The notes under the pieces were generated by a model. The model was given only the letters and a program-made list of their open reading frames with translations, searched no databases and had not been told where the DNA came from. This document shows, piece after piece, positions 6,761 through 8,976 of a stretch of 8,976 nucleotides of DNA (position 1 is its first letter; the number at the start of each line of letters is the position of its first letter). This DNA comes from Tannerellaceae bacterium (GTDB lineage: Bacteria; Bacteroidota; Bacteroidia; Bacteroidales; Tannerellaceae): NCBI GenBank assembly GCA_031276545.1, contig JAISMW010000014.1, positions 1 to 8,976 of the forward strand, written 5' to 3'. The position numbers were made by a program, and so were the translations under genes.

Positions 6761-6773
6761 ATCATTACCTTTG
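6744..6773 (+). promoter_or_regulatory. Bacteroidetes-type promoter of the glutaminyl cyclase-sufE operon
   Basis: TACCTTTG (6766-6773) matches the -7 consensus TAnnTTTG, and TTG (6744-6746) lies 19 bp upstream as a -33 element. Transcription would start near 6780, giving a leader of roughly 37 nt before the ATG at 6817. The -33 to -7 spacer is filled by two TTCACTA repeats. Confidence 0.55.
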
Positions 6774-6816
6774 CGCTATCTTAATTTAGAAAAATCATGT
6801 TATTGACAAATTTCGT

Positions 6817-7806
6817 ATGAACACATTGAAAATCTTTTTTACTGCACTGACTTGCGCCCTTGCTTCCTGCGCAAATAAAAGTACGAACGGGACAGAGAGT
6901 CATACGGCTTCTTCGCCGGTTGTTTCGGCGCCCGACTTCAATGCCGACAGCGCTTACCGGTATGTGGAGCAGCAGGTGGCTTTCGGGCCGAGGGTGCCCA
7001 ATTCGCCGGCCCATAAAGCGTGCGGGGATTACCTGACCGGCGAACTGAAGCGTTTCGGCGCTCAGGTGTATGTGCAGGAAATGATCCTGACGGCCTACAA
7101 CGGCGACCGGCTGCAGGCGCGCAATATCATCGGGTCGTATGATGCCGGCAATCCCAGGCGTATCCTTCTTTTTGCGCATTGGGATTCGCGTCCGTATGCC
7201 GACAACGACACCGACCCGGCCACGCAGCGTATACCCATCGACGGCGCCGACGACGGCGCCAGCGGAGTGGGCGTACTCCTCGAAATAGCCCGTCAGATAG
7301 GAGGACAGGCTCCCGAAGCAGGTATTGACATCATCTTTTTCGATGCCGAAGATTACGGCGTCCCGGCTTTCGACAATCGAAATTATCAGCAGAATAGCTG
7401 GTGGTGCCTCGGCTCGCAGTTCTGGGCAAAAAATCCGCATACGCCCAATTACCGAGCCGAATACGGCATCCTGCTGGATATGGTGGGGACGAAAGATGCG
7501 ACGTTTCCTAAAGAGGAAACCTCGGTCAGAAGAGCTTCTTTTCTGGTAGATAAAGTGTGGAGCGCCGCTCGGAACCTGGGCTACGGCAAATATTTTGTCA
7601 ACAGCAGAGGCGGTTATATCACCGACGACCACCAGTATGTGATTGCCGGACGGAATATTCCCTGCATCGACATCATCAATTACAGCATAGACAATACGCA
7701 CGGATTCGGCGATTACTGGCATACGCACAACGATACGATGGACCATATCAGCTGGGAAACCCTGAAAGCAGTCGGGCAAACGGTGCTGGAAGTAATTTAC
7801 AAATGA
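6817..7806 (+). CDS. Glutaminyl-peptide cyclotransferase, Bacteroidetes type II (M28 metallopeptidase fold) lipoprotein
   Basis: The 329-residue protein begins with a lipoprotein signal ending in the lipobox LASC (Cys18), so it should be lipid-anchored in the envelope. The M28 fold follows: FGPRVPNSPAH (57-66), HWDSRPYAD (121-129), GADDGASG (143-150, zinc Asp), FFDAEDYG (174-181, with Glu178 as likely base and Asp179 as metal ligand), LLDMVG (Asp221) and the C-terminal HTHNDTMDHI (His304 as likely zinc ligand). These segments closely resemble what I know of the P. gingivalis and Tannerella glutaminyl cyclases, which convert N-terminal Gln to pyroglutamate. In Bacteroidetes many signal peptidase I products start with Gln and are cyclised this way. 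An aminopeptidase activity is the alternative reading of the fold. The residues after Cys18 (ANKSTNG) lack the acidic surface-export signal, so a periplasmic-facing location is likely. It is followed 15 bp later by sufE. Confidence 0.85.
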   Translation: MNTLKIFFTALTCALASCANKSTNGTESHTASSPVVSAPDFNADSAYRYVEQQVAFGPRVPNSPAHKACGDYLTGELKRFGAQVYVQEMILTAYNGDRLQARNIIGSYDAGNPRRILLFAHWDSRPYADNDTDPATQRIPIDGADDGASGVGVLLEIARQIGGQAPEAGIDIIFFDAEDYGVPAFDNRNYQQNSWWCLGSQFWAKNPHTPNYRAEYGILLDMVGTKDATFPKEETSVRRASFLVDKVWSAARNLGYGKYFVNSRGGYITDDHQYVIAGRNIPCIDIINYSIDNTHGFGDYWHTHNDTMDHISWETLKAVGQTVLEVIYK

Positions 7807-7821
7807 TTAAACACCGCCATT

Positions 7822-8319
7822 ATGGAGCAGACGATAAACGAACAGCAGGATGCGATTATTGAAGAATTTGAAGCTTTTACCGACTGGATGGACCGCTACG
7901 GCCTGCTGATAGAACTGGGCAATTTGCTTCCTCCGCTCGACGGACAGTACAAAACGGAGAGCAATCTGATAGAAGGCTGCCAGAGCCGGGTATGGCTTCA
8001 TGCCGTTTTCACGGACGGGAAAATCTATTTCCGGGGAGAAAGCGACGCCGTCATCGTGAAAGGCATCGTATCCCTGCTGATACAGCTCCTGTCCGGACAT
8101 ACGCCGCAGGAGATACTGGACGCCGACCTGTATTTTATTGAACGGACGGGGCTGAGGGAACACCTTTCCCCCACCCGCTCCAACGGACTGGTTGCCATGG
8201 TGAAGCAAATGCGGATGTATGCCCTGGCCTTTAAGGCAAAAGAGGAACAGAGCCGGGATGGAAAAACGCCTCCAGAGGAAATCTCTTTGCCCAAAACGAA
8301 TGGAATAGGGACGCCGTAG
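7822..8319 (+). CDS. sufE: SufE-like cysteine desulfuration protein
   Basis: The 165-residue protein fits SufE, the cytosolic partner that accepts persulfide sulfur from the cysteine desulfurase SufS for Fe-S cluster assembly. The acceptor cysteine is Cys53 in LIEGCQSRVW, at nearly the same position as in E. coli SufE. Other family features are LPPLD (36-40) near the N-terminus and the SLLIQLLSGHTPQEIL segment with LSPTRSNGL downstream. The C-terminal 25 or so residues after AFKAKEEQ are polar, Pro-rich and beyond the usual family length, and may be a disordered tail. It starts 15 bp after the glutaminyl cyclase stop and is probably co-transcribed with it. No sufS, sufB, sufC or sufD is present in the window. 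Confidence 0.92.
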   Translation: MEQTINEQQDAIIEEFEAFTDWMDRYGLLIELGNLLPPLDGQYKTESNLIEGCQSRVWLHAVFTDGKIYFRGESDAVIVKGIVSLLIQLLSGHTPQEILDADLYFIERTGLREHLSPTRSNGLVAMVKQMRMYALAFKAKEEQSRDGKTPPEEISLPKTNGIGTP

Positions 8320-8389
8320 ACCTGGGGGAGACTAACCTTCAGCATCCGGACAGGTTATGCCGCCGCAGAGTGCAGGCATTCTCAAAGCA

Positions 8390-8424
8390 AATAGCCCCAA
8401 TGAATTTGTTACATTGGGGCTATT
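8390..8424. terminator. Perfect 13-bp inverted repeat downstream of sufE, probable terminator
   Basis: AATAGCCCCAATG (8390-8402) and CATTGGGGCTATT (8412-8424) are exact reverse complements around a 9-nt loop. The hairpin is 70 bp past the sufE stop. No run of Ts follows on the plus strand (CATATTG), so it is not a textbook intrinsic terminator, although its position fits transcript end or 3' stabilisation. The rest of the 8320-8509 gap holds nothing I recognise. Confidence 0.6.
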
Positions 8425-8509
8425 CATATTGAATATAGTATCGCCATCCCGGAAAAAATGCTAACTTGCCGTCGTTTTCCATAATAAACAATTCACAAAG
8501 TACAGTATC

Positions 8510-8926
8510 ATGAATTTCACCAGCTTCACTTTCAAGCAAACCATTGACGAAAACCTCCGCAAAGCATGCAAAGTCTGCGAGGAAGTCTTACTTGTCCTGC
8601 ACAACCTGACCGACATCAGTACCCTGGAATATATGCCGGAGGTAGCCCAGACACTGAATCGTATAGGAAGTTTTGACGCCCGCACAAAGGCCATGTCAAT
8701 CTACCGCAGATTAGTAGAAACCAGTCCGCAGAAATACCTGCCGGACTTAGTTTCGACTTTAACCAACCAGGCCGTCTTCTATCAGAAGGTAGTACCGCAG
8801 AAGGGAATATCCATCATATACGCCGAAGAGGCAATTTCCCACCGTTCTTCACTAAAAAATGACCCAAACGCTTGCTCATACATAAAGAAAGCAGAAGAAG
8901 TACTGCGCCGGTGGAATGAAGAATAA
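8510..8926 (+). CDS. Small TPR-like helical repeat protein, function unknown
   Basis: The 138-residue protein has no signal peptide. Two related segments are visible: PEVAQTLN (43-50) and PDLVSTLT (78-85), 35 residues apart. The stretch YRRLVETSPQKYLPDLVSTL resembles the tetratricopeptide-like repeats with NPxxYLPDVAxTLNNL found in long repeat proteins. This protein has only about two such units and may be a small stand-alone scaffold or a shortened relative. The rest is helical and charged, ending RRWNEE. It starts at an ATG after a 190-bp gap that carries a hairpin, and a further ATG follows its stop by 2 bp. No TAnnTTTG promoter was seen upstream. No function can be assigned. Confidence 0.7.
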   Translation: MNFTSFTFKQTIDENLRKACKVCEEVLLVLHNLTDISTLEYMPEVAQTLNRIGSFDARTKAMSIYRRLVETSPQKYLPDLVSTLTNQAVFYQKVVPQKGISIIYAEEAISHRSSLKNDPNACSYIKKAEEVLRRWNEE

Positions 8927-8928
8927 GC

Positions 8929-8976
8929 ATGGGAAAGTTCTTTACACATATCAGTAAGCTGGTCTCTCCAGTCGCT
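8929..8976 (+). CDS. Start of a further gene, cut by the right edge
   Basis: An ATG 2 bp after the TPR-like gene's stop opens a frame of 16 codons (MGKFFTHISKLVSPVA) that reaches the end of the window without a stop. The spacing is that of a co-transcribed next gene. Too little is present to recognise a family. Confidence 0.45.
   Translation, partial: MGKFFTHISKLVSPVA

Noticed and set aside
6781..7779. A 332-codon minus-strand open frame opposite the glutaminyl cyclase gene
   Set aside because: The plus-strand frame has all M28 motifs, a lipobox and a promoter. The opposite frame has no recognisable motif.

Overview
The window looks like chromosomal DNA of a Bacteroidales bacterium (Bacteroides/Parabacteroides-like; the genus is a guess). 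Three lines of evidence agree. Promoter elements match the Bacteroidetes -7 consensus TAnnTTTG. A lipoprotein glutaminyl cyclase of the type found in Porphyromonas and Tannerella is present. The ammonia-lyase/ketosynthase/ketoreductase/methyltransferase set is typical of Bacteroidetes aryl-polyene or flexirubin-type pigment clusters. No tRNA, rRNA, transposase, integrase or CRISPR array was found.

Region 1 (32-4586, all minus strand) is a tight four-gene operon: aromatic amino acid ammonia-lyase, FabG-like ketoreductase, FabF-like ketosynthase and a class I SAM methyltransferase. The first pair overlaps by ATGA; the later gaps are 9 and 14 bp. A good Bacteroidetes promoter lies just upstream (4627-4655). 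The likely logic is that the lyase makes a 4-coumarate or cinnamate starter from Tyr or Phe, the ketosynthase and ketoreductase elongate and reduce it on an acyl carrier protein, and the methyltransferase decorates the aromatic head. No carrier protein, dehydratase, ligase or exporter is visible, so the cluster probably continues beyond the left edge.

Region 2 (4714-5497) is the odd part. A small AT-rich gene for a four-helix membrane protein is preceded by an exact 21-bp tandem array of 15 units (5130-5444). Each core unit carries the 8-bp palindrome TGACGTCA. The array is open in two frames on each strand, and one of these runs in frame into the membrane protein. A rho-independent terminator at 5469-5497 separates the array from the upstream minus-strand gene.

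Region 3 (5556-6548, minus) is a sugar phosphate isomerase/epimerase-like TIM barrel with its own promoter. Region 4 (6817-8319, plus) is diverging: a periplasmic lipoprotein glutaminyl cyclase of the M28 fold followed 15 bp later by SufE. The divergent intergenic region holds TTCACTA heptads and a TAnnTTTG promoter. A 13-bp perfect hairpin lies downstream of sufE. Region 5 (8510-8976, plus) holds a short TPR-like protein and the first 16 codons of a further gene cut by the right edge.
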